This document shows, piece by piece, positions 1-10,089 of a stretch of DNA of 64,000 nucleotides; the stretch's first letter is position 1, and each line of letters opens with the position of its first letter. The notes under the pieces are model-generated. The model did no database searches, was not told the origin of the DNA, and was given only the letters and a program-made list of their open reading frames with translations. The translations under genes and the position numbers were made by a program. The DNA comes from Cerasibacillus quisquiliarum (GTDB lineage: Bacteria > Bacillota > Bacilli > Bacillales > Amphibacillaceae), in contig NZ_JACHHA010000004.1 of the NCBI RefSeq assembly GCF_014202495.1, positions 62,001 through 126,000 of the forward strand, in the 5' to 3' direction.

Positions 1-5
1 CTATA

Positions 6-1520
6 TTAAACGACATTATAATGCTTTTTTTGAGTTAAATAAATACCGATTATAATTGTAATAAAAGCTAAAAAAGCAGCAATGATAAACATCATCGAAA
101 AACCTAACTCTAATATATTTGAAATTGTCGCTAATATTTTTGATCTCAAATTTGCATCTGTTAAACGTTCAACTTGTTCAATCAACATAGAATAATTTTC
201 TGTACCAACGAGCTTAAGCTTCCCAGAGTAATTCGTCTCTAATACATGTTCTAATTGGATGTAAGCCTTCGTTAAAAATCCACCATATAATATTGGAAAT
301 ATAGTGAGCCCGATTTGACGAACGAGAGATAACGTTCCGATCGCTGTTCCTTTATGAGCTTTTCCTGCACTTTCTCCTATTAATACATTTAAAGGTGCTC
401 CAAGTAAAAATCCTAATCCTGTTCCAGCGAACACACTGGCTACTAAATATGAGATAAATCCATTGACCCAAATAGGAAATGAAATAAATCCGAATAGCCC
501 TATTACCCCTGCTAAGATGAGCGTTTTGCGAGCACCTATTTTATCAGTTAGTATACCGCCTAATCCCGCACCTATTCCTGAAGCTAGTGCCATTGGTGTT
601 AACCAATAACCAGCCTGCTCAACCGGAACTTGTAATACTTGTTGTACGTATGCAGGTATAAATATAATACCAGCTAAAAAACCGCCTGACATAAATCCAA
701 TAAATAACGTGATGCGAAATAATTTGCTTTTAAGAAGTGATGTCGGAATAATCGGTTCCTGACCTTTTTGCTCAATATTTCTTTCGTAACGAATGAGTAA
801 TAAAAACAGAAGGATCCCGATAACAAGATATGGCCAGACACTTAATTCATTTTCAATATTCGTTAAACCAAACATAACCGCTAATATACTCGCACCGAGA
901 ATAAGTGATCCGATAATATCTAATTTTCCTGCATGTGTCACCTTGGTTTCTTCTATTTTTACATATCCAAAGATGATGAGGAAAATAACGATTGGAATAT
1001 TAATTAAAAACATCCATTCCCATTTACCAGTTATCTGTAAAATAAATGCGCCTAAATTGGGGCCAATAACAGCTGAAAGACCGTGCATCCCGCCAAAGAT
1101 ACCTAGTACTTTTCCTTGTTTATCTTTAGGTAAGGTGGCGAGAATATAGGAGCTTCCAATAACAAAAATACCACCACCACCAATCGCTTGAATAAAACGC
1201 GACACCAATAAGAAAGAAAAAGTCGGGCTTAACGCAACTAATAAAGATCCAATACCAAATAATGTAATTTCAACTATAAACAATCGTTTCCTTCCATACT
1301 GATCCGATAATTTCCCAATAATAGGAACACTAATGGCAATCCCGAATGTGTATATCGTTACAGACCATGTTCCCCATGATGGAGATACATGGAAGGAATC
1401 ACTAATCGTCGTTAATGCGGTGCTAATAATTCCATTATCCAATCCTGACATAAAAACGGCAATCGTAAATAGTACAATCGCCCATACATGTGATGTATGT
1501 ATCTTTTCCTGTTCTTCCAT
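6..1520 (-). CDS. MFS drug exporter, DHA2 (EmrB/QacA, 14-TM) family
   Basis: A 504-residue very hydrophobic protein, the right length for 14-helix proton-driven drug exporters. The helix 1 motif LDNGIISTAL lies near residues 27-36, and the MFS motif A (GKLSDQYGRKR) lies at 69-79 between helices 2 and 3. A glycine-rich IGPNLGAF segment near 153 matches the antiporter motif C. The ATG is preceded by AGGAG at a normal distance. The gene is divergent from another MFS exporter at 1736, and no regulator lies in the visible flank. The substrate cannot be told from sequence. The stop codon is only five bases from the window edge, so downstream partners are unseen. Confidence 0.88.
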   Translation of the reverse strand: MEEQEKIHTSHVWAIVLFTIAVFMSGLDNGIISTALTTISDSFHVSPSWGTWSVTIYTFGIAISVPIIGKLSDQYGRKRLFIVEITLFGIGSLLVALSPTFSFLLVSRFIQAIGGGGIFVIGSSYILATLPKDKQGKVLGIFGGMHGLSAVIGPNLGAFILQITGKWEWMFLINIPIVIFLIIFGYVKIEETKVTHAGKLDIIGSLILGASILAVMFGLTNIENELSVWPYLVIGILLFLLLIRYERNIEQKGQEPIIPTSLLKSKLFRITLFIGFMSGGFLAGIIFIPAYVQQVLQVPVEQAGYWLTPMALASGIGAGLGGILTDKIGARKTLILAGVIGLFGFISFPIWVNGFISYLVASVFAGTGLGFLLGAPLNVLIGESAGKAHKGTAIGTLSLVRQIGLTIFPILYGGFLTKAYIQLEHVLETNYSGKLKLVGTENYSMLIEQVERLTDANLRSKILATISNILELGFSMMFIIAAFLAFITIIIGIYLTQKKHYNVV

Positions 1521-1735
1521 TATTTACACTCCTGTCTTAATCGACTTTCTTCCTATTATATAGTTAAAATCCACTTGTTATTTTTTGGATGGACTTCTTT
1601 ACTAACATATCCATTCTAACGCTTGCCATTCATTTAACCAAATGATTACTTCTACGAATAGTAAGCATATCATTTTATTTTCTATCCTTATACTCTATAA
1701 TAGATATTTAGAACAACGAAATATTATGGAAAGAA

Positions 1736-2980
1736 GTGTGTATATTTATTAATTATCCAATACGAGATGTTAAGCGTAACTTGGTCATCATGTGGATTGC
1801 TAACTTCTTCGTTTCAGGCAGTATGACTATGGTTCTTCCGTTTATCTCTTTGTATGTTCATTCTCTTGGAGACTTTTCTACAAGTTATGTACAAAATTGG
1901 TCGGGATGGATATTTGGGATTACATTTGTGACTGCCTTTATCTTTTCACCAATTTGGGGAAGATTTGGCGATAAACACGGAAGAAAGGCAATTCTTGTTC
2001 TCTTTGCACTTGGCATGAGCCTATCTGTTTTTCTTATGGGATATGCCACAAACGTTTGGCAACTATTTATTTTAAGATTTATAATGGGTGTGTTTACTGG
2101 ATTCGTATCGATGTCACAAGCATTGATTGCGGTTCAGACGCCACAGGAAATTGCCGGACGAATACTCGGTACACTACAAACAGGTAGTATAACTGGTGCT
2201 TTATTAGGACCAATGGTTGGTGGTATTTTTGCTGATTCATTCGGCTTTGCATTAACATTTAAATGGACTGCTCTAGCCTTGTTATTATCAGCAATCATTG
2301 TAGCTTTCGGCATTAAAGAAATGCAGTTGAAAGTAAGTAATAAAGAAAAAACATCCTATTCTTCTAAAGAAGTTATATTGCATATTATAAGACACCCAGT
2401 ACTCCTTATTGTCATGTTAATGTCTGCAGTCGTTCAGATTGCACACTTTAGTATCCAACCCATTCTGCCACTTTATGTAGCTGAATTGAATGGTTTAAAA
2501 CATATCGCTCTATTTGCTGGGATGACATTCTCAGCAGCTGGTCTTGGTAATTTGTTTATGAGTCGACGATGGGGAAAGCTCGGTGATCGAATCGGTTATA
2601 TGAAAATATTAATTATTCTTTTATTTATTTCTGGGCTTGTTTATTTACCTGGTGCATTTGTCACGAATGTTTGGCAGTTAATTATTTTAAGATTTTTACT
2701 CGGTATTTCTTTAGGTGGTATCGTACCTCTTAGAATAGCCTATATTAGACAGGAAGCACCAGTGGCGATGCAAGGCGAGGTGCTTGGATACAACACGAGC
2801 CTGCGTTTCTTCGGAAATATGGCAGGACCTGCTCTTGGTGGTATGCTATCTGGTTTCTTCGGATTTGAGGCTGTGTTTTTTGTGACTAGTGGCATACTCA
2901 TTCTTGGCGGCGTGCTCACATTGATGGTTTGGTATAAATATGAATACACAGATAGCAAGTCTCATTCTTGGAGTTCTTAA
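1736..2980 (+). CDS. MFS transporter, DHA1 (MdtG/YfmO-like, 12-TM) family
   Basis: A 414-residue membrane protein with two similar halves. Motif A occurs as GRFGDKHGRK near residue 75, with a second degenerate copy (RRWGKLGDRIGY) after the central loop. The conserved opening (YPIRDVKRNL followed by helix 1) resembles MdtG/YfmO-type multidrug exporters. The start is uncertain. The GTG at 1736 follows GGAAAG by only about two bases, and a better-placed ATG at 1726 is out of frame and stops after eight codons, so a rare start a few codons further in is possible. A strong terminator follows, so this is probably a single-gene transcript. The substrate is unknown. Confidence 0.85.
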   Translation: MCIFINYPIRDVKRNLVIMWIANFFVSGSMTMVLPFISLYVHSLGDFSTSYVQNWSGWIFGITFVTAFIFSPIWGRFGDKHGRKAILVLFALGMSLSVFLMGYATNVWQLFILRFIMGVFTGFVSMSQALIAVQTPQEIAGRILGTLQTGSITGALLGPMVGGIFADSFGFALTFKWTALALLLSAIIVAFGIKEMQLKVSNKEKTSYSSKEVILHIIRHPVLLIVMLMSAVVQIAHFSIQPILPLYVAELNGLKHIALFAGMTFSAAGLGNLFMSRRWGKLGDRIGYMKILIILLFISGLVYLPGAFVTNVWQLIILRFLLGISLGGIVPLRIAYIRQEAPVAMQGEVLGYNTSLRFFGNMAGPALGGMLSGFFGFEAVFFVTSGILILGGVLTLMVWYKYEYTDSKSHSWSS

Positions 2981-3011
2981 AATATAAAATGATATGCATC
3001 ATGTATAAAAG

Positions 3012-3050
3012 CGTCTATATATCAAAGGGTTGATATATAGACGTTTTTTT
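3012..3050 (+). terminator. rho-independent terminator after MFS gene
   Basis: A perfect 14-bp stem (3012-3025 with 3030-3043), a 4-base loop and a run of seven T. It ends the transcript of the preceding MFS gene. Confidence 0.9.
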
Positions 3051-3216
3051 ATGTATATTCCCTTATCTGATAGGCATATAAATGGTCTTAAGACATAATA
3101 AATAGACGGTAATTATATTTTTCATTTATTGAAGTTGAAAACCATTTTAGTAAGTGTATTAGACGAACTAATTTGATTCCACCATCACTTCTCATTCTTA
3201 TAAATTTAGTGAATTT

Positions 3217-3248
3217 TTGCTGTAAAAAAATTATTTTTGTTGTATAAT
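3217..3248 (+). promoter_or_regulatory. candidate sigma-A promoter of oppA
   Basis: A perfect TATAAT lies at 3243-3248, 75 bases before the oppA start. The best -35 match, TTGCTG at 3217, is 20 bases away, which is longer than the usual 17. The -10 element is convincing and the -35 is weak. Confidence 0.45.
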
Positions 3249-3322
3249 AGTCACAACGATAAATTGAAATATATTTCAGTTTGTCGAAAAAATGACAATA
3301 AAAAAACGGGAGGGTCATCAGT

Positions 3323-4978
3323 ATGAAATGGAGAAAATTATCGTTATTACTAGCTTTCGTTTTAACAGTGGGGATTTTTTTAACAGCATGTGGTGGTGAT
3401 GACGAGGGGAAATCCAAAAGCGAAGGTACCTCAAAAGATGGGGGAAGTAGTCAACTAGCAGAGGATCAGACACTTAATGTGAATATCCGCGAAGAGCCAC
3501 CTTCACTGCACCCTGGACTTGCTACAGATACAACGTCTGGAGCTGTCCTAAATCAGGTTTTTGAAGGGTTAATGCGTGTAAACCAAGATAATGAAGTTGA
3601 AGAAGCTATGGCGGAGAGTTATGAGGTATCAGATGATAAATTGACCTATACGTTTAAAATTCGCGAGGATGCTAAATGGTCTAATGGAGACCCTGTAACA
3701 GCGCATGATTTTGAATATGCCTGGAAATGGGTACTTGATCCTAACAATGCTGATACAGACTATGCATATCAGCTCTATCCTATAAAGGGAGCTCAAGATG
3801 CTAAAGAAAATGGTGGATCGTTAGATGATGTTGGTATCACAGTCGAGGATGATCACACATTAGTTGTAGAACTAGAGCAGCCAACAGCGTACTTTTTAGA
3901 ATTAACAGCATTCTACACGTATTTTCCAGTGAATCACAAAGTCGTTGATGGCAATGACAAATGGGCTTTAGAAGCATCAGAAGATTATGTAACGAATGGG
4001 CCTTTCTTGTTAGAGTCATGGAAACATAAAGATCAAATTGTCCTTAAGAAAAATGGAGATTACTGGGATGCAGATACGGTTAATTTCGAAACAATTAATA
4101 TGTATATGATTGATGATGAAAACACAGCTAAACAAATGTTTGATAGTGGAGAATTAGATTGGCTCGGATCACCAACAGATTCCGTTCCATTAGCTGCTAT
4201 TCCAGCATATAAATCTGAAGGTGTTCTGAATATTGCACCGCAATCAGGTATTTATTATTACGCATTTAATGTAGAAGAAGAACCTTTCAATAATGTTAAT
4301 ATCCGTAAAGCATTTGCATTATCTATAAACCGTCAAGGCATTATTGATAACATTACTCAAGGTGAACAACAACCTGCTATGGCATTAGTACCACCTGCTA
4401 TTTTCTCTAAAAACGAACAAGGCTATTTCAATGATAACGATGTTGAAGAAGCGAAGAAGTATCTGGAAAAAGGACTAGAAGAGCTTGGTTTAGATAGCTT
4501 ACCAAAAGTAAAGCTGTCGTATAACACAAGTGAAGCACATGGTGCGATTGCCCAGGCTGTTCAAGATATGTGGAAAGAAAACCTCGGTGTAGAAGTTGAG
4601 CTAAACAATGAAGAGTGGGCAGTATACCTCGATTCTATGGGAGCAGGTAACTTCCAAATTGGACGTATGGGATGGATTGCAGACTTTAACGATGCGATTA
4701 ACTTCTTAGAGATTTTTGAAACTGTTGGTGGTAACAACTATACAAATTGGGAAAATGCTGAATTCCAAGAATTACTTAAGAAATCACGTACTGAAACAGA
4801 TCTCGATGCACGTGAAGAATTATTACATGAAGCAGAAGATATCTTTATGGAAGAATTACCAATCGCTCCTATTTACTTCTATACAAACGTTTGGACTAAA
4901 AAAGACTACGTTAAAGATGTAGAAGTGTCACCACTTGGCGTCGTTCAATACAAATGGGGTTACATTGCGGAAGAATAA
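3323..4978 (+). CDS. oppA: Oligopeptide ABC transporter substrate-binding lipoprotein
   Basis: A 551-residue extracellular binding protein of the SBP_bac_5 family that captures peptides for import. Residues 1-22 form a lipoprotein signal ending in the lipobox LTAC, with lipidated Cys23. An acidic, serine- and glycine-rich linker follows. The mature protein then carries typical family stretches such as TYTFKIREDAKWSNGDPVTAHDF near 110-130. The length matches OppA/DppE proteins. The ATG has an AGGGAGGG-like ribosome site. It is the first gene of oppABCDF and is separated from oppB by a hairpin, which fits the usual need for excess binding protein. Peptide specificity cannot be read from sequence. 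Confidence 0.93.
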   Translation: MKWRKLSLLLAFVLTVGIFLTACGGDDEGKSKSEGTSKDGGSSQLAEDQTLNVNIREEPPSLHPGLATDTTSGAVLNQVFEGLMRVNQDNEVEEAMAESYEVSDDKLTYTFKIREDAKWSNGDPVTAHDFEYAWKWVLDPNNADTDYAYQLYPIKGAQDAKENGGSLDDVGITVEDDHTLVVELEQPTAYFLELTAFYTYFPVNHKVVDGNDKWALEASEDYVTNGPFLLESWKHKDQIVLKKNGDYWDADTVNFETINMYMIDDENTAKQMFDSGELDWLGSPTDSVPLAAIPAYKSEGVLNIAPQSGIYYYAFNVEEEPFNNVNIRKAFALSINRQGIIDNITQGEQQPAMALVPPAIFSKNEQGYFNDNDVEEAKKYLEKGLEELGLDSLPKVKLSYNTSEAHGAIAQAVQDMWKENLGVEVELNNEEWAVYLDSMGAGNFQIGRMGWIADFNDAINFLEIFETVGGNNYTNWENAEFQELLKKSRTETDLDAREELLHEAEDIFMEELPIAPIYFYTNVWTKKDYVKDVEVSPLGVVQYKWGYIAEE

Positions 4979-4992
4979 ATTAAAAATAAATG

Positions 4993-5029
4993 ACAAGGTA
5001 TATAGAAATCTATATACCTTGTATTTTCT
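4993..5029 (+). terminator. intra-operon terminator/attenuator between oppA and oppB
   Basis: A perfect 13-bp stem (4993-5005 with 5010-5022), an AAAT loop and a short U-rich tail. The tail is weaker than usual, so partial read-through into oppB is likely. The hairpin may also stabilise the oppA message. Confidence 0.75.
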
Positions 5030-5289
5030 AATTGACGACTTACAAAAAGATAGCAACATGAAATAGAAAATATAATATACAACTCAGACCATCATCTCCT
5101 TGAAGAATAAATGAACAATTAGATATTTATTTCTATTTCATGTATACAAGATTAATAGAAATAAAGGAGTGATGAATATCATTCCTCTTTTTCTTTTTGT
5201 AGACATGCTTTATAAACGATGTAAAAAAGTAGAACAATCGCTTGATATAAAGGTTCATTCATTTTGAACTGTGTATGGAGGTGTTACAC

Positions 5290-6225
5290 TTGGCTAGATA
5301 TCTATTAAAAAAATTAGGATCAATTGTTGTTTCTTTATTCATTATTATTACGATTACGTTTATTTTAATGAAGATTGCTCCGGGTGGACCATTCACATCT
5401 GAGAGAAAAACATCACCGGCCATTGAGAAACAAATGATGGAAGCATATGGGTTAAACGATCCAATACACAAACAATATATCGATTATTTAATTAAAGCAG
5501 CCAAGTTTGATTTTGGACCATCATTCAAATATGACGGACAAGAAGTCACAGATATTATTAAGAGAAGTTTACCTTATTCATTAATATTAGGAGCAGAAGC
5601 CATCCTAATTGCATTGGCATTTGGAGTATTACTCGGTGTCATTGCTGCTATACGTCATAATAAATTTGCTGATTATACCGCGATGGTTATCGCCGTCTTA
5701 GGTATATCGGTACCAAGCTTTATTATGGCTACAATCTTGCAATATATTTTTGCTATTAAATTACAAGCATTACCGATTGCTAGATTTGAATCATTTGCAC
5801 ATACAATACTTCCAGCTATCGCATTAGCTACGACACCACTTGCATTTATCGCCCGACTGATGCGCTCAAGTATGTTAGAAGTAATGAGTGCTGACTATAT
5901 TAAAACAGCTAAATCTAAAGGACTAAGTGAGCGTGTCGTCACATATAGGCATGCTTTGAGAAACGCCATGCTTCCAGTCGTTTCATATTTAGGACCTTTA
6001 GTCGTATCCGTACTAACTGGGAGCTTCGTCATTGAAAAAATATTCGGTATTCCTGGCTTAGGTAATGAATTTGTCGTCAGTGTAACTAACAGGGATTATA
6101 CAGTTATTATGGGGACCACCGTCTTCTTTAGCGTTCTTTTATTAGTATCTATTTTAGTCGTTGATCTCATTTATGGTCTCATAGATCCACGAATTAAAGT
6201 AACATCGAAGGAGGCTGGAAAATAA
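5290..6225 (+). CDS. oppB: Oligopeptide ABC transporter permease OppB
   Basis: A roughly 311-residue inner-membrane permease of the OppB/DppB type, with an N-terminal helix, a long outside loop and the EAA cytoplasmic loop (around YIKTAKSKGLSERVVTYRHA) that docks on the ATPases. An open frame begins at an ATG at 5275. The GGAGGTG at 5277-5283 lies six bases before a TTG at 5290, so translation most likely starts at that TTG. Its stop overlaps the oppC start by one base (TAATG), which suggests translational coupling. It pairs with OppC to form the membrane channel. Confidence 0.92.
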   Translation: MARYLLKKLGSIVVSLFIIITITFILMKIAPGGPFTSERKTSPAIEKQMMEAYGLNDPIHKQYIDYLIKAAKFDFGPSFKYDGQEVTDIIKRSLPYSLILGAEAILIALAFGVLLGVIAAIRHNKFADYTAMVIAVLGISVPSFIMATILQYIFAIKLQALPIARFESFAHTILPAIALATTPLAFIARLMRSSMLEVMSADYIKTAKSKGLSERVVTYRHALRNAMLPVVSYLGPLVVSVLTGSFVIEKIFGIPGLGNEFVVSVTNRDYTVIMGTTVFFSVLLLVSILVVDLIYGLIDPRIKVTSKEAGK

Positions 6226-7148
6226 TGTCTCAAGTACAGTTACGTGACTCCGATTTTGAATCTATCCAAATTGATCAAAAAGAAACAGAAAAAATATCCG
6301 GTCAAAGTACATCATATTGGAAAGACGCTTGGCGACGTTTTCGCAAAAACAAACTTGCTTTAGCAGGCGTGATTATTATTATCTTATTAGCCTTTATGGC
6401 TCTTTTTGGTGAATCTATTTCGGGTCAAAATTATCGTGATAACGATTTGATGAATGCTAACAAGCCCCCTTCTTCTGAACATTGGTTTGGAACTGACAAT
6501 CTTGGACGAGATATTTTCGCTCGAACATGGTATGGTGCAAAAATTTCTTTGTTTATCGGTCTTATGGCTTCACTTATTGACCTCGTTATTGGTGTCATAT
6601 GGGGTGCTGTCGCCGGCTTTTTCGGTGGAAAAATTGATGAATATATGATGCGAATTGCTGATGTCCTTTATAGTGTCCCATATCTATTAGTGGTTATCTT
6701 ACTGATGGTAATTATGCCGCAAGGGTTGTGGACATTAATTATTGCCATGACGATTACAGGATGGATAAATATGGCGCGAATCGTGCGTGGGCAAGTGATG
6801 CAATTACGTTCTGAAGAATATGTCATGGCAGCCAAATCTCTTGGGGCAAGCAATGCTCGTTTATTATTTAAACATTTAGTGCCAAATACGATGGGGCCTA
6901 TTATCGTCACACTTACCTTAACTATTCCATCCGCTATTTTCACTGAAGCATTTTTAAGTTATCTCGGCTTAGGTGTACCCGCTCCAAAAGCAAGCTGGGG
7001 GACAATGTCTTCAGATGCGTTAGCGTCATTTCAATATTATCCATACCAGTTATTCTTTCCAGCGTTTTTTATCTGTTTAACAATGCTGGCATTTAATATT
7101 GTCGGTGATGGATTAAGGGATGCACTAGATCCAAAAGAACGGAAATAA
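6225..7148 (+). CDS. oppC: Oligopeptide ABC transporter permease OppC
   Basis: A 307-residue permease with the extended hydrophilic N-terminus and OppC_N segment (WRRFRKNKLALAGV near 35-50) typical of OppC/DppC. The GTDNLGRDIFAR motif follows in the first periplasmic loop, then five further helices. The EAA loop is recognisable (EYVMAAKSLGASNARLLFKH). The start ATG overlaps the oppB stop and an upstream AAGGAGG supports it. It is the second half of the transmembrane pore. Confidence 0.93.
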   Translation: MSQVQLRDSDFESIQIDQKETEKISGQSTSYWKDAWRRFRKNKLALAGVIIIILLAFMALFGESISGQNYRDNDLMNANKPPSSEHWFGTDNLGRDIFARTWYGAKISLFIGLMASLIDLVIGVIWGAVAGFFGGKIDEYMMRIADVLYSVPYLLVVILLMVIMPQGLWTLIIAMTITGWINMARIVRGQVMQLRSEEYVMAAKSLGASNARLLFKHLVPNTMGPIIVTLTLTIPSAIFTEAFLSYLGLGVPAPKASWGTMSSDALASFQYYPYQLFFPAFFICLTMLAFNIVGDGLRDALDPKERK

Positions 7149-7163
7149 TGGGAGAGATGCAAA

Positions 7164-8201
7164 ATGAAAAAAATATTAGAAGTTAACGATCTTTCCATAT
7201 CGTTTGACACATATAATGCAGAAGTTAAAGCTGTCAGAGGGGTTACGTTTCATCTTAATGAAAAGGAAACTTTGGCAATTGTTGGTGAATCTGGATCAGG
7301 AAAAAGTGTGACTGCTCAATCTATCATGCAATTAATACCGATGCCACCTGGAAAGTTTGTCGGCGGTTCCATTATTTTTAATGGAGAAGATTTGACTCAA
7401 AAATCCGAAAAGCAAATGGAAAATATTCGAGGCAAAGAGATCAGTATGATTTTCCAAGATCCGATGACTTCATTAAATCCAACAATGACCATTGGGAAAC
7501 AAATTGCAGAAAGTCTTATCAAACATCAAAACATGTCCAAAAAGGCTGCTCATCAACGTGGGGTTGAATTACTCAAGCTTGTCGGAATTCCAAATCCAGA
7601 TGTTCGAATCAACCAATATCCGCATCAATATTCTGGTGGTATGCGACAACGTGCCATGATTGCAATCGCACTTGCTTGTAATCCAAAAATACTCATCGCT
7701 GATGAACCAACAACAGCACTTGATGTGACGATTCAAGCACAGATTCTTGACTTAATGCGTGATTTACAACAGAAAACTGGAACAGCTATCATCATGATTA
7801 CACACGATCTCGGAGTTGTAGCTAATATTGCTCATCGTGTAGCAGTGATGTATGGTGGAAAAGTCGTTGAAACAGGCACTGTCGATGAAATATTTTACAA
7901 TCCACGACATCCATATACGTGGGGCTTACTCGGTTCCATGCCAAAACTAGATCAAAATAAAGATGAAGAGCTCCAAGCTATTCCTGGTTCACCACCAGAT
8001 TTGGCAAACCCACCAAAAGGATGTCCTTTTGTAGCAAGATGTCCATATGCCATGAAGGTATGTAAAGATCATATGCCAGAGTATACGAAGTTATCTGATA
8101 CACAAAAAACCGCTTGCTGGCTTTTAGATGAACGCGCTCCTAAAGTTGATATACCAGAAACTGCGGTCGTAGGAGGGACAAAAGTTCATGACTCATTCTA
8201 A
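7164..8201 (+). CDS. oppD: Oligopeptide ABC transporter ATP-binding protein OppD
   Basis: A 345-residue ATPase. It has Walker A GESGSGKS at 41-48, a YSGGMRQR signature, Walker B leading into DEPTTALD and the switch histidine in MITHDLGVV. The C-terminal oligopeptide-transporter extension carries four cysteines ([15 protein letters not shown] and a later AC). In some family members such cysteines bind an iron-sulfur cluster; whether they do here is unknown. It starts 15 bases after oppC with a GGGAGAG site and overlaps oppF by 14 bases. OppD and OppF form a heterodimeric motor. Confidence 0.94.
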   Translation: MKKILEVNDLSISFDTYNAEVKAVRGVTFHLNEKETLAIVGESGSGKSVTAQSIMQLIPMPPGKFVGGSIIFNGEDLTQKSEKQMENIRGKEISMIFQDPMTSLNPTMTIGKQIAESLIKHQNMSKKAAHQRGVELLKLVGIPNPDVRINQYPHQYSGGMRQRAMIAIALACNPKILIADEPTTALDVTIQAQILDLMRDLQQKTGTAIIMITHDLGVVANIAHRVAVMYGGKVVETGTVDEIFYNPRHPYTWGLLGSMPKLDQNKDEELQAIPGSPPDLANPPKGCPFVARCPYAMKVCKDHMPEYTKLSDTQKTACWLLDERAPKVDIPETAVVGGTKVHDSF

Positions 8202-9180
8202 GGAAAAATTACTCGAGGTGAACAATTTAAAAAAACATTTTAAACTAAATCGTCAAGACATTTTAAAAGCCGTTGATGGAGTCACTTTTGATATATATAA
8301 AGGTGAAACGTTTGGGCTTGTCGGTGAATCAGGTTGTGGTAAATCGACTGTCGGGAGAACAATTTTACGCTTATACGAAGCAACAGATGGTGAAGTGAAA
8401 TTTCGTGGAGAAGACGTTCATGCTATTAAATCTAAAAAAAGGTTAAAAAAATTCAATCAAAGTATGCAAATGATTTTCCAAGATCCATATGCTTCTCTTA
8501 ATCCTAGAATGACTGTAAAAGACATTATTGCTGAAGGTATGGACATTCATCAACTGACAAAAAATAATAAGGAAAGAATAAAACGTGTCAATGCATTATT
8601 AGAAACAGTCGGTTTAAATAGTGAGCATGGCAATCGCTATCCACATGAATTTAGTGGTGGTCAGCGTCAACGGATTGGGATTGCCCGGGCTCTCGCTGTA
8701 AATCCTGATTTTATCGTAGCTGATGAACCCATTTCTGCTTTAGATGTTTCCATTCAAGCACAAGTTGTCAACTTATTAAAACGTTTACAAAAAGAACACG
8801 GACTCACCTATTTATTTATCGCTCATGATTTATCAATGGTTAAACATATTAGTGATCGTGTCGGTGTCATGTATTTAGGTAAAATGGCTGAAATAGCTCC
8901 AAGTGATACATTATATAAGGAGCCATTGCATCCATATACAAAAGCATTATTAAGCGCCATTCCGTTACCAGATCCTAAAGTAGAAAGAACAAGGGAGCGA
9001 ATTATTTTAGAAGGTGACTTGCCTAGCCCAGTAAATCCACCAAGTGGTTGCCGTTTTAGAACGAGATGTCCATTAGCAATGGATATATGTCGTAAAGTTG
9101 AGCCACAGTTTAAAGAATATAAAAAAGATCATTGGGTAGCATGTCATTTATATGATGGTAAAAATAATAAATTATCTTGA
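8188..9180 (+). CDS. oppF: Oligopeptide ABC transporter ATP-binding protein OppF
   Basis: A 330-residue ATPase with Walker [10 protein letters not shown] at 46-54, signature FSGGQRQR, Walker B before DEPISALD, and the Opp-type C-terminal region with cysteines ([15 protein letters not shown]). The start is the ATG at 8188, nine bases after AGGAGGG inside the end of oppD, so the two genes are coupled. It is the last gene of the operon and is followed by a terminator. It works with OppD on the OppBC pore. Confidence 0.94.
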   Translation: MTHSKEKLLEVNNLKKHFKLNRQDILKAVDGVTFDIYKGETFGLVGESGCGKSTVGRTILRLYEATDGEVKFRGEDVHAIKSKKRLKKFNQSMQMIFQDPYASLNPRMTVKDIIAEGMDIHQLTKNNKERIKRVNALLETVGLNSEHGNRYPHEFSGGQRQRIGIARALAVNPDFIVADEPISALDVSIQAQVVNLLKRLQKEHGLTYLFIAHDLSMVKHISDRVGVMYLGKMAEIAPSDTLYKEPLHPYTKALLSAIPLPDPKVERTRERIILEGDLPSPVNPPSGCRFRTRCPLAMDICRKVEPQFKEYKKDHWVACHLYDGKNNKLS

Positions 9181-9187
9181 AGCAGTT

Positions 9188-9233
9188 GGTTGTCCTAAAT
9201 AAAGTCATCATAGCTTTTAGGATAACCTTTTTT
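9188..9233 (+). terminator. terminator of the opp operon
   Basis: A 12-bp stem with one wobble position (9188-9199 with 9216-9227), followed by six T. Confidence 0.8.
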
Positions 9234-9309
9234 CCTTTTAAGCTAACATATTGATTTTCAGGTTTATTTATGTTAAATTAACTTTCACTTGATAGACAAT
9301 AGAAAGTAA

Positions 9310-9564
9310 GTGATATGTGTGGGAATTGTTATTGTCGAAGTATGCAATGGAAATGCAATGATGTCATTAGATGTTGAAACGATTCTTGAAGAAGAATTCC
9401 CTGAAGTTGCCGTACTCATCCATGACTGTTTATCGTTTTGTGGATTATGTCGTGTGAGACCATATGCTATCGTTAATAATAAACGTATCTTTGCTGACAC
9501 ACCTGAACAATGTTTAGTAAAAATAAAACAAGAAATAAAAAAAGAACTTGCTAAATATGAATAA
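9310..9564 (+). CDS. DUF1450 (YuzB-like) small protein
   Basis: An 84-residue protein with the DUF1450 hallmark CLSFCGLCRVRPYAIVNNKRI, in which a CxxCxxC cluster precedes a glycine-poor strand. This resembles YuzB/UPF0349. The three closely spaced cysteines suggest metal or iron-sulfur binding or redox activity, but the biochemical role of the family is unknown to me. The start is either GTG 9310 or GTG 9319; no strong ribosome site distinguishes them. It ends in a hairpin that overlaps its own last codons (9538-9547 with 9569-9578, ending in Ts). YutJ, a relative of a yuzB neighbour in B. subtilis, lies 46 kb away here. Confidence 0.75.
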   Translation: MICVGIVIVEVCNGNAMMSLDVETILEEEFPEVAVLIHDCLSFCGLCRVRPYAIVNNKRIFADTPEQCLVKIKQEIKKELAKYE

Positions 9565-9585
9565 GCGCGTTCTTTTTTGTTATTT

Positions 9586-9617
9586 CGACAGATTATTTCC
9601 GTGGAAATAATCTGTCG
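9586..9617 (+). terminator. terminator between convergent DUF1450 and ridA genes
   Basis: A perfect 15-bp stem (9586-9600 with 9603-9617). The T-rich flank is on the plus side only, but the hairpin sits immediately beyond the ridA stop and could serve both directions. Confidence 0.7.
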
Positions 9618-9625
9618 TATTTACT

Positions 9626-10003
9626 CTATTTATGATAAACAATGACATCCATTTCTACTAATACATCTTTCGGTAAACGGCTTACTTCAACGGTTACTCT
9701 TGCTGGATATGGTTCCTCTAAATAATGACCATATATTTCATTGACCGTTGCAAAATCATCCATAGAAGATAAATAAATAGTGAACTTAACAGCTTTTGTA
9801 AAATCTGTATTTGCCTCTTTTAAGATTGACTTTAGGTTTTCTAAAACTTGTTTCGTTTGAGCCTCAATACCAGATACAACTTCTCCCGTTTTAGGATCAA
9901 CACCTAATTGTCCTGATACAAAAATAAAATCTCCTGCTTGAATCGCTTGTGAATATGGACCAATAGCAGCAGGTGCATCTTGTGAATGAATTTCTTTCAT
10001 CAT
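9626..10003 (-). CDS. ridA: RidA family 2-iminobutanoate/2-iminopropanoate deaminase
   Basis: About 125 residues, the standard YjgF/YER057c/UK114 length. The conserved [10 protein letters not shown] lies near the N-terminus, [10 protein letters not shown] follows, and the arginine of [13 protein letters not shown] near residue 103 is the one that contacts substrate carboxylates in RidA. RidA hydrolyses reactive enamine/imine products of PLP enzymes such as threonine dehydratase. The open frame begins six bases further upstream, but AGGAGG lies eight bases before the second ATG, so 10003 is the better start. It is monocistronic and convergent with the DUF1450 gene. Confidence 0.92.
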   Translation of the reverse strand: MMKEIHSQDAPAAIGPYSQAIQAGDFIFVSGQLGVDPKTGEVVSGIEAQTKQVLENLKSILKEANTDFTKAVKFTIYLSSMDDFATVNEIYGHYLEEPYPARVTVEVSRLPKDVLVEMDVIVYHK

Positions 10004-10089
10004 TGACATTCCCTCCTACTCAATAGATACATTCATTATATCATTTTCATATTCTATCGAACAATGACGAACAAAATTCTTTTTTGATG

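Noticed and set aside
5172-5267. 31-residue peptide gene between oppA and oppB
   Set aside because: The ribosome site is only about two bases from the ATG and the peptide has no recognisable features; not supported as a gene.
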